This document shows, piece after piece, positions 23,459-33,928 of a stretch of DNA of 64,000 nucleotides. The DNA comes from Tenodera sinensis. Its lineage: Eukaryota > Arthropoda > Insecta > Mantodea > Mantidae. The notes beneath the pieces are model-generated. The model was given only the letters and a program-made list of their open reading frames with translations. It was not told the origin of the DNA and ran no database searches. A program made the translations under genes and the position numbers. How positions within the stretch are numbered: the first letter of the stretch is position 1; every line of letters begins with the position of its first letter. The stretch spans positions 169,746,219-169,810,218 of the forward strand of contig CM060964.1 of assembly GCA_030765045.1 (NCBI GenBank), in the 5' to 3' direction.

Positions 23459-24536
23459 CAGAAAGGCTCAGAAGGTGTATTTCTACTTTAATCTCGATAT
23501 CGAATTATTGGGCGGAATGCAATAATTCCTCTACTATACGTTTAGTGGTTGAGGAACTAAAACATTACACAGTATGTAGGGACTTGGAAGCAGATATAAA
23601 CAATTATAATCGCATTTAAATAGAAAATGTAGACTTGCTTCTGCAGCATTTGCTTCCAGAGGGAAATGAAACACGAAGGGGACCTTCTAACATCCTAAGG
23701 TGTTGTCATATTGCCTGCGTACGATAACGCTAAACATAATGTGAATGAGGTAATAGTGTTCCGCTCTCATTACCGACGATAATGTAATCAAAGCGATACA
23801 TAGAGCAGAATATTGTGGACATCAAAACCGGGTTATAACTGAAGACTTTCATATAAAACCGACCCTAAATTTAAATTTCCACGAAATGAAACTTCTTCAT
23901 CCGGTATAGCTTTAATTTATGATAAAGTCTTGTATAATCTTGGAATTAGGCCCCACACACTCACTCTTGAAATTAGTTATTGATATTTTATATGTATAGA
24001 TGTAAAGGATATCAGTATAGCGGTGCAAACACACGAGTACAAATTATCTACTTCCATATATCAGTTGATACAAGTTCCCAATACTATAAAATTAAGAAAA
24101 TCACTGATGGAATTTAGAAAGTGTATGAACGTTATCAGTGGAATGCCAGGCGAATCTTAATTTCTATTTAATTTGCCAAATCTTTACTTACAGTTTCGTT
24201 CTTTAAAATCAGTATCTCTATCAGGTTTAACATGAATAAGTATATGGATATTTAAATGCAGCAAATATTTAAATCCCCTCCAGACAGGAAAAAGGTGTGT
24301 TTGTTTACGTGGCCTGGTGAAGGTCACGGAGCTAAAGCTTTGTGTTGAAAGCAAGAGCTGGCGGAAGAGGGAAAGTTTTTATTTATACCAAAGCACGACC
24401 TTTTTCTTATTCTCAACTTGCTTACCAGCTTCAGCTCACAAGCACTAGCAAGTTTTTATTTATACCACCCATTGACCCACCCTCATATATGCCATCATGA
24501 AATTTTGTAATATAGTGAGGTGTCAGAAAATTTAAG

Positions 24537-25814
24537 TAAGCTCATCGGAAAAAAATTAGTCACCCCTGGTCAACTCAACATTAATAACACATAGCACCAC
24601 CTCTGGACCTGATAACTGCATGGATTTGGTTAGGAAGCGAGTTCACCAGGTTCTGCAAATATAGCACATCCAGCTGACAGCTGTCACGTATGAGTTGCTT
24701 CCCCAAATCCACCAAATTGTGGGGATGCTAATTTTGGTGTTTCACCCTCTGTTCCAACATATCCCACATATTTTCGATTGGGTTCAAGTTGGATGAGTTT
24801 GCAGACCAATCAAGATGTGATAAGGTGTTCATGCGTGCGTGCGTTGCTCAAACCAGCCCAACACTCTTCTAGCCTGATGAACCCTGCAGTTGTCATCTTG
24901 AAACATAGAGGAGGCAACAGCACAGTGGTCATGGAGATATTGACTAAATGGCAACACCTGGTCATTCAGAATGTTCAAATAAACATGCTGGTTCATCCTA
25001 ATGGTCATCTGATGGAGCGGTCCCTATTCATAGTAAGAAAAACGTCCCCAAAACATCACTGACCCACCTCCAGCATGAACCTGACTCTGTGCACAATCCA
25101 GATGAAATGCTTCATGTGGCCAGCTGTGTACCCTACGATGTGTGTCAGTCGAGTAGAGGCAAAAACATGATTATTGGACTACATGACATTCCGCCAGTCA
25201 GCTGCTGTCCACATTTGGTTGTTTTTAGCCCACTGAAGTCACGCAGCTTTATATATCTGTGTGAGCAAGGACCTCCTTTGAGGTGTCCCGACTCCAAATG
25301 TTCATGGAATGCAGTTCCTACCGCTATGTCCCCTCACTAACAGGTCAGGATGGACCTGCATTCACAGACTGGAGCAATTCCTGTCAGGTTTGGAAGCAAT
25401 TTGCATTTACTAGCCGTGATACTTGTCTCCAGTCCCTCTCAGTCATGATCCTTTTCCGACCACAATTCTGACGTGTTTTGTGGCCATGTGTATTGCACCA
25501 CTGCTTGTAGACCCATTGGACAGTCTGCTTCAACACACCAACAAATCTGAACGCTTCACCTACTGTATGGCCATGTGCACAGTCAAACATGATTGCCCCT
25601 TTTTGCCATTCTGTTATGTCCTTACATTTCCCCATGTTGCATTACACTGAATGCTTGACACACCATGTCTCACAGTTGGTACGACCCTCTGATCATGTAG
25701 TGACAGTGGACATGCAGTTAATCACATGACTTGACCAGAGCACCATCTATCAAGTTGTAAAGATTCATTGCTGATATCTACAGAGGGTGCCTAATTTTTT
25801 GTCCAGTGAGCTTA
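24537..25814 (-). mobile_element. Tc1-like transposon with transposase relic
   Basis: Terminal inverted repeats: AGCTCATCGGAAAAAAATTA at 24539, and, read from the other side, AGCTCACTGGACAAAAAATT ending near 25812. TA lies at both outer edges (24537-24538, 25813-25814). The 1.28-kb length is normal for Tc1. The minus-strand transposase begins at 25635 (MGKCKDITEWQKGAIMFDCA, helix-turn-helix), passes KTRQNCGRKRIMTERD and ends with FQDDNCRVHQAR (second acid, near 24870) and SSNLNPIENMWDMLEQRV (last acid region, near 24740-24790). Stops and frame shifts interrupt the middle, including the first-acid block. Confidence 0.88.
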
Positions 25815-26674
25815 TTTTCCTTGGTGTTGACATTGTCCTCCATTGCTGTGAATAGTCTCCAAATAATAGTTTTTTTAATCAAATGCAGCATTAAGCCTCT
25901 CAGGCTTTATGTCCATTATAATCAACAAAGCTTATTAATCAACTTCTTGCAAAATAAAATGAAGCTGCAAAAATGTTTGACTTTAAGCAATTTTTGTTTC
26001 TGCTGTTTTGCTGTTGTTATGGGGTTTTGATTCTTTCTATTGGTATAGTATAGCATAAAATAAAGAAAATTTGGGAAAAAAGAAAAGGTTGATATTCTTA
26101 TTCTATTTAAATTTAAATATGAATCATATCCTTCACCACAGTATAACCCATCAATATGCACTAATGGCAATTGCCATTGTATATCATATGGGTCAACTTT
26201 ACTTTGTAGCACAACAGCAGGATTTGAATCTCAACATTGAATACTGGCTAATGATGTTAAATGTTGTAGAAGCTTTTAAGGGCATGAATGTTTGCAGTGT
26301 GCTAGCAAGTTTGAATAAGCTGTTTTAGCCGAAAATAAATTGAGTTCACACATTCCATACTGACTCTCTGGGATCAGTATCCTATGGAATGGGTATTTTT
26401 TGCATTATTGTGGTTTTTATTATACTGTGCAATAGTTTGTAATTGGGAATAAGTCCTGTGCTACACATTGGTATGATTAATTTTTGAGCTATGATACATT
26501 TGAATTTCTTACAAAATGTTTAAAATAGCATACTTCTAGCCACTTTGGTCAAGCAACATTTAAAATTATTTGAAAGCTTATTTATGATGTTTATTTAGCT
26601 AAAAAGTTACATTGAACACAATGACAAAAGTAGGTGCTATGCTTCTCAGGAATGTGTTAAATATGTATCCTGCC
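25815..26674. other. No recognisable gene
   Basis: AT-rich; open frames at 25806-26328 show no family resemblance. Confidence 0.5.
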
Positions 26675-26692
26675 TGCCTGCCTACCTACCTA

Positions 26693-26928
26693 TTGGTCTG
26701 GGTGGCTCAGTTGGTTAGACGCTGGTCTACTGATATCAAGGTCGCAGGTTAAAATCTGGCCCTGACCGATGGTTTTTAAGTGTGCTTAAAAACGACAGCT
26801 CCATATCAGTAGATTTCCTGGCATGTAAAATAACTCCTGCGGGACAAAATTCCGGCACACCGGCGATGCTGATGTGATCCTGGCAATTGACAGCATCATT
26901 AAACAACAAAATATTTATTTTATTTATT
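26693..26928 (+). mobile_element. tRNA-headed SINE, family A, copy 1
   Basis: A tRNA-like head carries an A box (GTGGCTCAGTTGG) and a B-box remnant (GCAGGTTAAAATC). A conserved body follows with AAAACGACAGCTCCAT, CTCCTGCGGGACAAAATTCC and TGATCCTGGCAATTGACAGC, ending in an A/T-rich tail. An 18-bp target duplication TGCCTGCCTACCTACCTA flanks it (26675-26692 and 26929-26946). It inserted inside the CCTA microsatellite. Such elements are transcribed by RNA polymerase III and mobilised by LINE proteins. Confidence 0.93.
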
Positions 26929-27316
26929 TGCCTGCCTACCTACCTACATATATCCCTCCCTCCCTCCCTACCTACCTCCCTACTTACTTCCCTCTCTACC
27001 TACCTCCCTCCCTACCTCCCCCCTACCTACCTACCTACCTACCTACCTACCTACCTACCTACCTACCTACCTACCTTCCTATCTACCTACGTAGCTAGCT
27101 CCCTTCCTCCCTCCCTCCCCCTATCTGCCTACCTACCTACCTCCACCTTCCTGCCTGCCTGCCTGCCCGCCTGCCCGCCCACCCACCTGCCTGCCTACCT
27201 ACCTCGCTACCGACCTATCTACCTACCTCCTTACTTACCTACCTACCCACCCACCCACCTACCTCCCCCCTACCTATCTACCTCCCTACCTTGCTACCTA
27301 CCTCTCTACCTAGGTA
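26929..27316. repeat. CCTA/CCTC tetranucleotide microsatellite
   Basis: About 390 bases of CCTA-type units with CCTC, CCTG and CCCA variants. The Leu-Pro-Thr-Tyr-rich frames across it are artefacts. The same tract continues left of the SINE at 26669-26692. Confidence 0.95.
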
Positions 27317-28045
27317 GGCAGTCCTTTAGTCATAATCCAATATTACAGTTTGCATGCTGCATCATCATAATCATTCTATGGCATTTTTCTCAAGTGTAAT
27401 TACAATTTCAATATCAGTTCTATCACCATCTAAAACAAGTGAGGTTATTTTAGAGTCCAAAAGATGTAACAAAGGAGAAGTTCCTCATAGTTATATTACT
27501 GCACTAGGATAAAGTATTCTGAAGAACAGCGAATACATGCTGAGCCATAAAGTGACCGTTTCTTGATGCTTCTGAAGACTAAAAGTTACTGTTATCATCT
27601 TAGCATTCTAAGTTGTTGCATAAAATATATATAGAAGTTATCATCAAGTTTGTACCAGACATTTTATAGTACTACAACACTTAAACAGTAGTGTTTATTT
27701 TAAAATACTTAGAAGTAATATAAATGCCCATGAATGAGAACTTAGCAAAGTATAGGAGAATAATAAGAATCAAATTTATTGACAAATGAAAGAACAATGG
27801 AAGTGATATATTCTTCTGCATTATGGAAGTCTACAACAAAAGTAGCAGCTCATAAGCCATGAATTAGGAGGCTGACACTTAAAAGCCTATTGAAAACCTG
27901 TGAGAAGAGTTGAATTTAAACATGTTACAGTCAAGGAAAGAAGATGGAAAAACAGCTAAAAGTGATTTTTATGAACTTTTCAATGTATGCTAATTGAAAT
28001 GTGATAAGGGTAAAGATTGCTAAAGTTAGGCAGAAGAGCAGCCAA
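27317..28045. other. No recognisable gene
   Basis: AT-rich sequence; nothing recognised. Confidence 0.5.
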
Positions 28046-28055
28046 TCTACACAGA

Positions 28056-28167
28056 GTGCCTCAAAAATGCACTGACAACGCTTGGTATGTTGTACGGGAT
28101 GTGAAAGTTCTTGAAAGCTGATCATCTCATACAACATACTAAGCATTGTCAGTGTTCTTTGAGGCAC
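28056..28167. mobile_element. Fold-back MITE-like inverted repeat
   Basis: GTGCCTCAAAAATGCACTGA with CAACGCTTGGTATGTTGTA (28056-28096) is complementary, with few mismatches, to 28129-28167 (ATACAACATACTAAGCATTG, then TCAGTGTTCTTTGAGGCAC). The unpaired centre is about 30 bases. The outer right flank CCCCGTATA continues the pattern of a transposon end. It is a near-perfect hairpin with no coding capacity. Confidence 0.8.
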
Positions 28168-28179
28168 CCCGTATATTTT

Positions 28180-29575
28180 GTAATATTCACTTTCTTCCTT
28201 AACTAAAGAGTTTCAATATAGCTTGGAATATATAATGGAATAGAAAATGTATGTAGTGAAGTGAATTAGCTCTATGGAACTATAAACTGGTTATAGTTGC
28301 AGCACTGCATTTCACTTTGAAATTAACACAGACGCAAAACTTATAAAATGTTCAAATTACCCATTGAGACTGTCAGCATGAGAGAAAATGCACATTTTGA
28401 AGAACAAGGATCATGTCATGAGTTTGTGGATACTGTGTAAAAACCAACTAAGCAAATTCATCATTCTTCCATCACTACAAGTTACACCAGTCTCCACACA
28501 AGTTGCCACCATATGTACACAGAAAGATCTTCCTAGAACTCTTGACAATCGGCCTATGGCTGCAGATGTAGCAAGTGTTCCCAAAACATTTATTAAGTAA
28601 ATTATAAGTAAATGAAACGGAGTTACACCTCAAAATGGTTTATTTCATATGACAATTTAATATGTTTTATTCAAATTGTAATTTTTGCTACAATTAATAA
28701 ACCATAACCAAGCATTGAAAGTGCAGTATGCTATGACCCAGCAAAAAATTCAGATATGTGATGTTGTTTACTGAGCATGGTATACTATAATTTGTGCACT
28801 CTTAGTTGGTGATTTATGTTTGCTGGCTGTGTGATGATTGGCTCTGAAAATTGCAGGAGAGAGTGAGTACATCATACTGAATTCAAAGTAACCAGCAAAA
28901 GCACCAATTGGAAGTATCTATTTCCTTGGCAATGAAAGACCCTGAAAACAGTGTGTTTTACTGTTTAACATGGCAACTGAATTTCTTTACAGCAAAATCT
29001 CTTATCTAATGCTGATATGCTGACTCATATGCATTTTCAAAGAAAGCTAAGTTGATGTGTTGCGCTTGCCACACTGAAAACCAGTGGGTCATTGACATCA
29101 TATACCTGATACTTGTTTTGCATGCACTGTTTGGTTGTTACGATGACCATAATGATAATGATCAGTCATAGGAATTTCTAAGTACTAAATCCAGATGGAA
29201 GCAAATATGGTGGAACTGTCAGTAGGTTATAGGCAAGGACATTGTAGATAACAAACCTGCCCCATTCCTTGTACAGTCTTTTGGCATTTGCAAGCACTTG
29301 GACAGTTTTTACCTGCCTGTCACTGACCTGTGGCCTCTCTTGTTTAGCATTCTTTGTAGTCCAAAGTTTGAGTGTAGTTGCCTTGAATGCAACTGCTTAC
29401 AAATTCCTGTTTGATGGTGATATGATTTTGTGTAGTTATGTCTGTATGCATGTGAATCAAGCTGAAACATTTAACTATTTGAAGGTGCTAGAGGACCAGC
29501 TTATGCAGTGTGAATGAGCCAGAACATGATAAATATGAACCTGAAGCAAACCAGCTGTCAGAAATTCAGGAAATA
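28180..29575. other. No recognisable gene
   Basis: Open frames at 28388-28600 and 29269-29517 have no family resemblance. The right part may be decayed N-terminal sequence of the transposase relic that follows. Confidence 0.4.
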
Positions 29576-29584
29576 GGAAAAGCA

Positions 29585-30480
29585 GGAATAATGTAATTAC
29601 AAACCTAGCTTCTTTTCAGCAGGATGCAATTCATTGCCATATTTTGGGAGAAATGAATCCTACCATACCCAAATTGCATTCCTTGTTGCAAGATGGAGAA
29701 CTTTTTACAGGTAGCAACACTTCCCTTCACATTATAGTGAAAGAATTAGGTTTCCATTGTGAAAAGCTGAATGACTGTAAGCTTTTATTAGAAAAGCCTC
29801 ACATCTGCACTTGGTGATGTAGATTTCTCTGGAAAATATGAAAACTTCGCTTGCATACACAAGATATGGGTACACGTTATTCATGGCATCAGCAAAGGGT
29901 GATCAGATGACACATAAATCAACAGTGGAAGTTAGGTAAAGGAGAAGAAGAAATACTTCATGCTGGAAATTCCAATGGATTTATTCCAAGTTGTTGCACC
30001 CTGTTCAAATCAAAGAATCAGGAGACTACCATGAAAAAAAATCAATCAGCAACTTTAAAAAAAGTTGTTTGAGGAGCAGCTATTGCCTAATTTGCATAAA
30101 CCAATGGGCCCAGATGACCTAGTTGTCAATGGGCCAGTCCATCATGACACATGAAAAAAGCTAAATTACTGGAATTTGTAAAAACAAACAAAACATGATT
30201 TCCACAGTATGTAATAGATGATATTGCAGTAAAACATGGCCATAAAATAATTAGGCTTCATCTATAACATTACCATTTCAATACAATAGTGTTGATTTGG
30301 GCCAAAGTTAAGGGATATTTAGCTCTTAAGAATGAAGACTTCATACGATCTGTGGTTTGATTACTGGAGGAGCCATGGGAGGTTCCAGCAGCTCGAATGA
30401 CCATGATGATGTGGTTAACAATGATAGCAGCAGTAACAACAGTGCGGAAGATAGTGATTCATAACTTTATTCCCATTGAA
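29585..30480 (+). pseudogene. DDE_3-type (IS630/Tc1-like) transposase relic
   Basis: Plus-strand blocks in several frames read IIVKELGFHCEKLNDCKLLLEKP (29730-29800), KGEEEILHAGNSNGFIPSC (29940-30000) and LFEEQLLPNLHKP (near 30065-30105). Then come LLEFVKTNKT and YVIDDIAVKHGHKIIRLHL (30160-30265), and IVLIWAKVKGYLALKNEDF (30285-30340), which normally reads NPIE-WAxVK. The order is that of an insect transposase family with a DDE_3 domain, also represented at 61141-62260. The catalytic Asp and Glu blocks are eroded. About 0.9 kb survives of a gene normally slightly longer. Confidence 0.7.
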
Positions 30481-30484
30481 ATAA

Positions 30485-31205
30485 ACATCAAATTGAAGGT
30501 ATAGCTCTTTTATTTGTTATGTTGTAATTAAAATAGTTTCATGTTCATTCAGCTTAGCTCTTACATTTTGTTGCTGTAGGGCAAGCAAGAATTTAAGTGT
30601 TTAATTAAGAACTTTCTTGTAATATTGTTATTACCCTAGTCAGAAAACTATTGCTTATTTTATATAAACATTGGCAGAGTGTCCAATAAAACAGCGGTTG
30701 ACAAGTATCAGACTTATGACGTATGAGCAGGCAAACTCTGACAGTGCAATTTGTGAGGAGAAAACACAAGCAGTGCAAATACAGCAGCAGCATGGCCATC
30801 ATGAAAGGGGGGGGGACTGCAGCCCTTGGAAATTATTGAATTTAATGTGCAGTCAATTACTGATTATTAGATTGTTTTAATTTTCATGTAAAGAACAATT
30901 TTTATGTGGCACAAATTAATGTGGTTATCCACAACAAATACTACAAGTTTTGACAACAGAATAATGAATTAATATTGTTTGATTGCAACCTTCCAATATG
31001 CGACCCACCCCAGAAAAAAAAAGTGTGCCGACGCCCATGAGCTGCAGTAAACACATGTAATACCGTGGCGGCTGGTATTGTTTTATTTGTTACTAAAAGT
31101 AATCTAGTTCTACATAATTCAGAGTATAATCTGAAATGTTAGTTTACGATGAGTTAGAATTTATATTACTTTTGTATATATACCCGGAACAAAATACGTA
31201 CCCGC
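30485..31205. other. No recognisable gene; possible hAT end
   Basis: The stretch 30940-31038, read as reverse complement, contains CATGGGCGTCGGCACACTTT and then a GGGTGGGTCGCAT block. This resembles Charlie-type hAT ends (CAGGGGTxGGCAAACTTT). No partner end was found. Confidence 0.3.
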
Positions 31206-31563
31206 AGGATTTTTTTTTTTTTTAATTATTATTTTTACCGTGGAGGGGAAAAACCCGTTACAGGCGGAGGCCGACATGCTGAGGCCAAAAGTGTGAGGGT
31301 CCCTGCGCCCAGAAGGGGGAGGGTTACTCACTAAAAACCCCTCCACGTGTTAGTTCGTACAATGCTAATGTTTTCGTGCGTTAGTCGGGTCCCGCATAGC
31401 ACCCCGGTTAGTAATTGAAAGCTTTAAGCTGCCATGAAGTACATGCGAGCGAGTCAGATGTTGCTTTTTGGTAATGCCCATGAAACCTGGACAGGACCAA
31501 GAGGGTTACATGCGTTGTTAACTTGGTGTTATGAGACGCAATTTGTGCTTATTTATGATTAAG

Positions 31564-32005
31564 GTTGCACAGGCCTAGGCCTGTTAGTCGTTATGGTACG
31601 TGCTAATGTTAGTGTTAGTGTAACATGGTGTAATTATGCAATGCTTACGTCTATGGTTGCACAGGTATTTACCTGCAAGTCATTATGATATCTGCTGATG
31701 TTAGTGTTAGCATATCTGAGGTTATTCGTGCAATATTTGAGCTTATATCTAGTGTTACGCAGGTATTTACCTGCCAGTCGTTATGATATCTGCTAATGTT
31801 AAGAGTTAGTGTAACTGAAGTTATTCGTGCAATATTTGAGCTTATATCTAGCGATGCACAGGTGAAACCTGCAAGTCGTTATGAAATAAGCTAATGTTAG
31901 TGTTAGAGTACAAAAGATGTTTTTCGTGCAATATTTAGGCTTATGTCTAGTGTTGCACAGGTATGTACCTGCAAGTCGTTAGGAACAGCTAATGGTCAGT
32001 GATTT
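31564..32005 (-). repeat. Minisatellite in LINE 3' region, five units
   Basis: Units begin with GTTGCACAGG or variants at 31564, 31656, 31754, 31853 and 31952, giving periods of 92-99 bases. Each contains a short palindrome around CAGGTATTTACCTG and the words GCAAGTCGTTATGA, GCTAATGTTAGTGTTAG and TTCGTGCAATATTTGAG. The third and fourth units are the most complete. Confidence 0.9.
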
Positions 32006-32305
32006 TTACACATGCTTAATATGAATGCTATCGTGCTAGATTTCTACTTTGTCTGCCCGAGATAGGCAGGTCTTGTATCAGCCTGTTCCTGGTCTGGCCG
32101 TGTCGTCGGAGTGTCCTACTCCATCATACGGTGGCCCGCTTTCACCGCGCACGTAGGACACTGGTGGGAGGCCCTAGTTCTCCCGGTCCGCCTCGGCAGT
32201 CGCCGAGGGCTTGTAGGGCTCTGTGGCAGGCTGCGGTCTGAAACAGGGAATAAGGAAGGTTTAGTTGTGTGGTGAGAAGGGAACAGTCCTCTGTCAATGT
32301 TTCAT

Positions 32306-33552
32306 TTAGTCGTGTAGTAGGTTGTTCAAGAATTCCTCTACTTCCGTGTTATTTAGAGTTAGATTTCTGTCGAAAAGCGCTAGCGGTCTAGCGTGTTTAT
32401 AAATGTCCATAGTATAGTTGCCTAGGTTCGTTACTAAAGGGTTGTGATGTTTGTGCAAGTGTTTATACGTATCGTGTGATAGCTTTTTAATGAATTGCTC
32501 TATCGTGTGCATTTTTAGTTCGTCGTGTAATAAGTCCGCTGGTGCAGTGTAGGGCACTTTTGCTACCAGTCGTATTTTGTTTTGTGGTCTTTGTAGGCGC
32601 ATAATATGTGTTTTTGCGGCGTAACCCCAAACCGGAGCAGCGTAAGTGAGTATAGGGCGGATAAGCGTCTTATATAATGTTAGTCCCATTTTGAGTTTTA
32701 GTTGCGAGTTCATGTTTATAAGGAGATATAGTTTGCCTAATTGGGCGTTCGCTTTTCCCCTTATTTGGAATATATGCTGCTTCCATGTGAGTCCCTGGTC
32801 CATTTTAAGCCCTAACCAGGTGACTGTGTTTTTCCACTCAATGTTCTCTCCAAATATGGTGAGTGGTGGAAGCTGGTGTTTTCCTAGTCTATGGTTGATT
32901 CTTTTGGTGAATATGATAGCCTGCGTTTTCTTGGCATTCACCTTAATTCGCCATTTGGTGAACCAATCCTGTAGCTCGTTAAGGGCGTTTTGTAGCCTCC
33001 TGTGTATGAACTCGACTTTCCCCTATTGCGCTACAATTGCCGTGTCATCTGCATAGATGAATAAGTTCGTGTTGTGTGTTTTCGGAATATCGTTCATTGT
33101 TATATTAAAGATAATCGGCCCCAATATACTTCCTTGTGGGACTCCCGCTTTTATGGGGCGGGGGGAAGAGAGGTGGTTGTTAACTCTGGACTGGAATGTC
33201 CGATTGTGTAGATAGTTTGCGATTAGTTTAATTAGACAGTCGTATATATTGAGCGTCTTGAGCAGGCCCGCGTGCCAAACTCTGTCGAACGCGCGTTCTA
33301 CATCAAGTAGGAGTGCGCCTGTCGATTTTCGGAAGTTAAACCCATGCGTGATGTGTTCTGTGGCTCTCAACCAGACTCTTTTTTTTTTTTTTTTTTTTTA
33401 CCGTGGAGGGAAAAAACCCGTTACAGGTGGAGGCCGACATGCTGAGGCCAACAGTGTGAGGGTCCATGCGCCCTGAAGGGGAAGGGTTACTCACTAAAAA
33501 ACCCCTCCACGTGTTAGTTCGTACAATGCATCAACCAGACAACAGCAGCCAG
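32306..33552 (-). pseudogene. Jockey-group LINE reverse transcriptase, C-terminal part
   Basis: From 33552 the frame reads LAAVVW, is interrupted by the 154-bp insertion, and resumes LRATEHITHGFNFRKSTGAL. LDVERAFDRVWHAGLL holds the first catalytic Asp, GVPQGSILGPIIFNI follows, and FIYADDTAIVA (near 33045) holds the catalytic pair. One in-frame stop (near 33022) separates this from the frame at 32941-32306 with VNAKKTQAIIF, WLGLKMDQGLTWKQHI and ILTYAAPVWGYAAKTH, ending VEEFLNNLLHD. The catalytic core is preserved in sequence, but the fingers and endonuclease are missing by 5' truncation. It lacks an RNase H domain, as in jockey elements. Confidence 0.88.
33377..33530 (-). mobile_element. 154-bp LINE 3'-end insertion with target duplication
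   Basis: A severely 5'-truncated copy of the LINE 3' end, with poly-T (poly-A on minus) at 33379-33399. TCAACCAGAC flanks it on both sides (33367-33376 and 33531-33540). It interrupts the reverse-transcriptase frame of the 31209-33553 LINE. Confidence 0.93.
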
Positions 33553-33553
33553 C

Positions 33554-33761
33554 TTTTTTTTTTACCGTGGAGGGGAAAAACCCGTTACAGGCGGAGGCCG
33601 ACATGCTGAGGCCAACAGTGTGAGGGTCCCTGCGCCCTGAAGGGGGAGGGTTACTCACTAAAAAACTCCTCCACGTGTTAGTTCGTACAATGCTAAGGTT
33701 TCGTGCATCATCGTGCGTTAGTCGGGTCCCGCATAGCACCCCGGTTAGTAATTGGAAGCGA
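33554..33761 (-). mobile_element. Third LINE 3'-end copy
   Basis: Poly-T at 33554 is followed by the same 3' sequence as at 31225 and 33400. Similarity to the first copy extends to GGTTAGTAATTGxAAGC (about 33761), where the two diverge. It marks the junction between the minus-strand LINE and the plus-strand jockey element. No target duplication was found. Confidence 0.8.
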
Positions 33762-33840
33762 GCTACTCCATGCCGGCCGGTCCGTTTTCCCGAGGGTACG
33801 GACTTTGGCAAGCGGACTTCAAATACATGAGCAAATACAA

Positions 33841-33928
33841 GGCCAGGGTAGGAGTCTTACACTCGCATGCACGCATGCGGTAAGGGCGTAAGTAGCCTTT
33901 TTCCCCACCACAAAAAAAAAAAAAAAAA
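33841..33928 (+). mobile_element. 88-bp poly-A insertion in LINE 5' region
   Basis: AGCAAATACAA flanks the segment on both sides (33830-33840 and 33929-33939). The insert ends in 17 or so A residues and includes ACTCGCATGCACGCATGCGG. It is a short retrotransposed 3' fragment of an element I do not recognise. Confidence 0.85.

Larger units (their letters stand above)
21442..24470. mobile_element. 3,029-bp DNA transposon with 3-bp target duplication, type unidentified
   Basis: The termini are perfect inverted repeats: GGGTGGTATAAATAAAA at 21442 and its complement ending at 24470. ATT flanks both sides (21439-21441 and 24471-24473); removing the insert and one ATT restores the mariner terminal repeat, so limits and duplication are exact. 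Subterminal copies of TATAAATAAAAA lie near 21506 and 21589 in direct orientation, and inverted near 24390. A 3-bp duplication with GGG/CCC termini fits PIF/Harbinger best, but I see no Harbinger transposase. Contents: a 98-residue frame (21673-21969), a LINE fragment (22580-23160) and a diverged direct repeat. Confidence 0.85.
20124..24485 (-). mobile_element. Mariner element, right terminal repeat split by a later insert
   Basis: The left terminal repeat (20124 onward) reads GGGTGGGTCAATAAGTAATG and continues CCTCCTATTT. Its inverted partner is divided: 21421-21441 holds the inner part (AAATAGGAGGCATTACTTATT) and 24471-24485 holds the outer part (ATTGACCCACCCTCA), followed by TA at 24486-24487. 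TA also precedes the left end at 20122-20123. Joined in thought, the two pieces complement the left repeat, so the 21442-24470 element inserted into the mariner's end. Without that insert the mariner is about 1.3 kb, normal for the family. Confidence 0.9.
31209..33553 (-). mobile_element. Jockey-group LINE, 5'-truncated and interrupted
   Basis: On the minus strand, the reverse transcriptase (33552-32306) is followed by a long 3' region with a five-unit minisatellite. A conserved 3' end follows: GACCCGACTAAC, ACACGTGGAGGGG, CTCAGCATGTCGGCCTCCGC, CCCTCCACGGTAAAA, then poly-A (poly-T at 31211-31224). The same 3' end recurs at 33377-33530 and 33554-33761. The coding part resumes after the 33377-33530 insertion (GCTGGCTGCTGTTGTCTGGTT read in reverse), proving that the interruption came later. 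Confidence 0.85.

Noticed and set aside
26874..27399. Leu-Pro-Thr-Tyr-rich frames
   Set aside because: Translation of the CCTA array; no gene signals.
30940..31038. Possible Charlie-like hAT terminus
   Set aside because: Only one end is suggestive and no partner or duplication was found, so no element is claimed.
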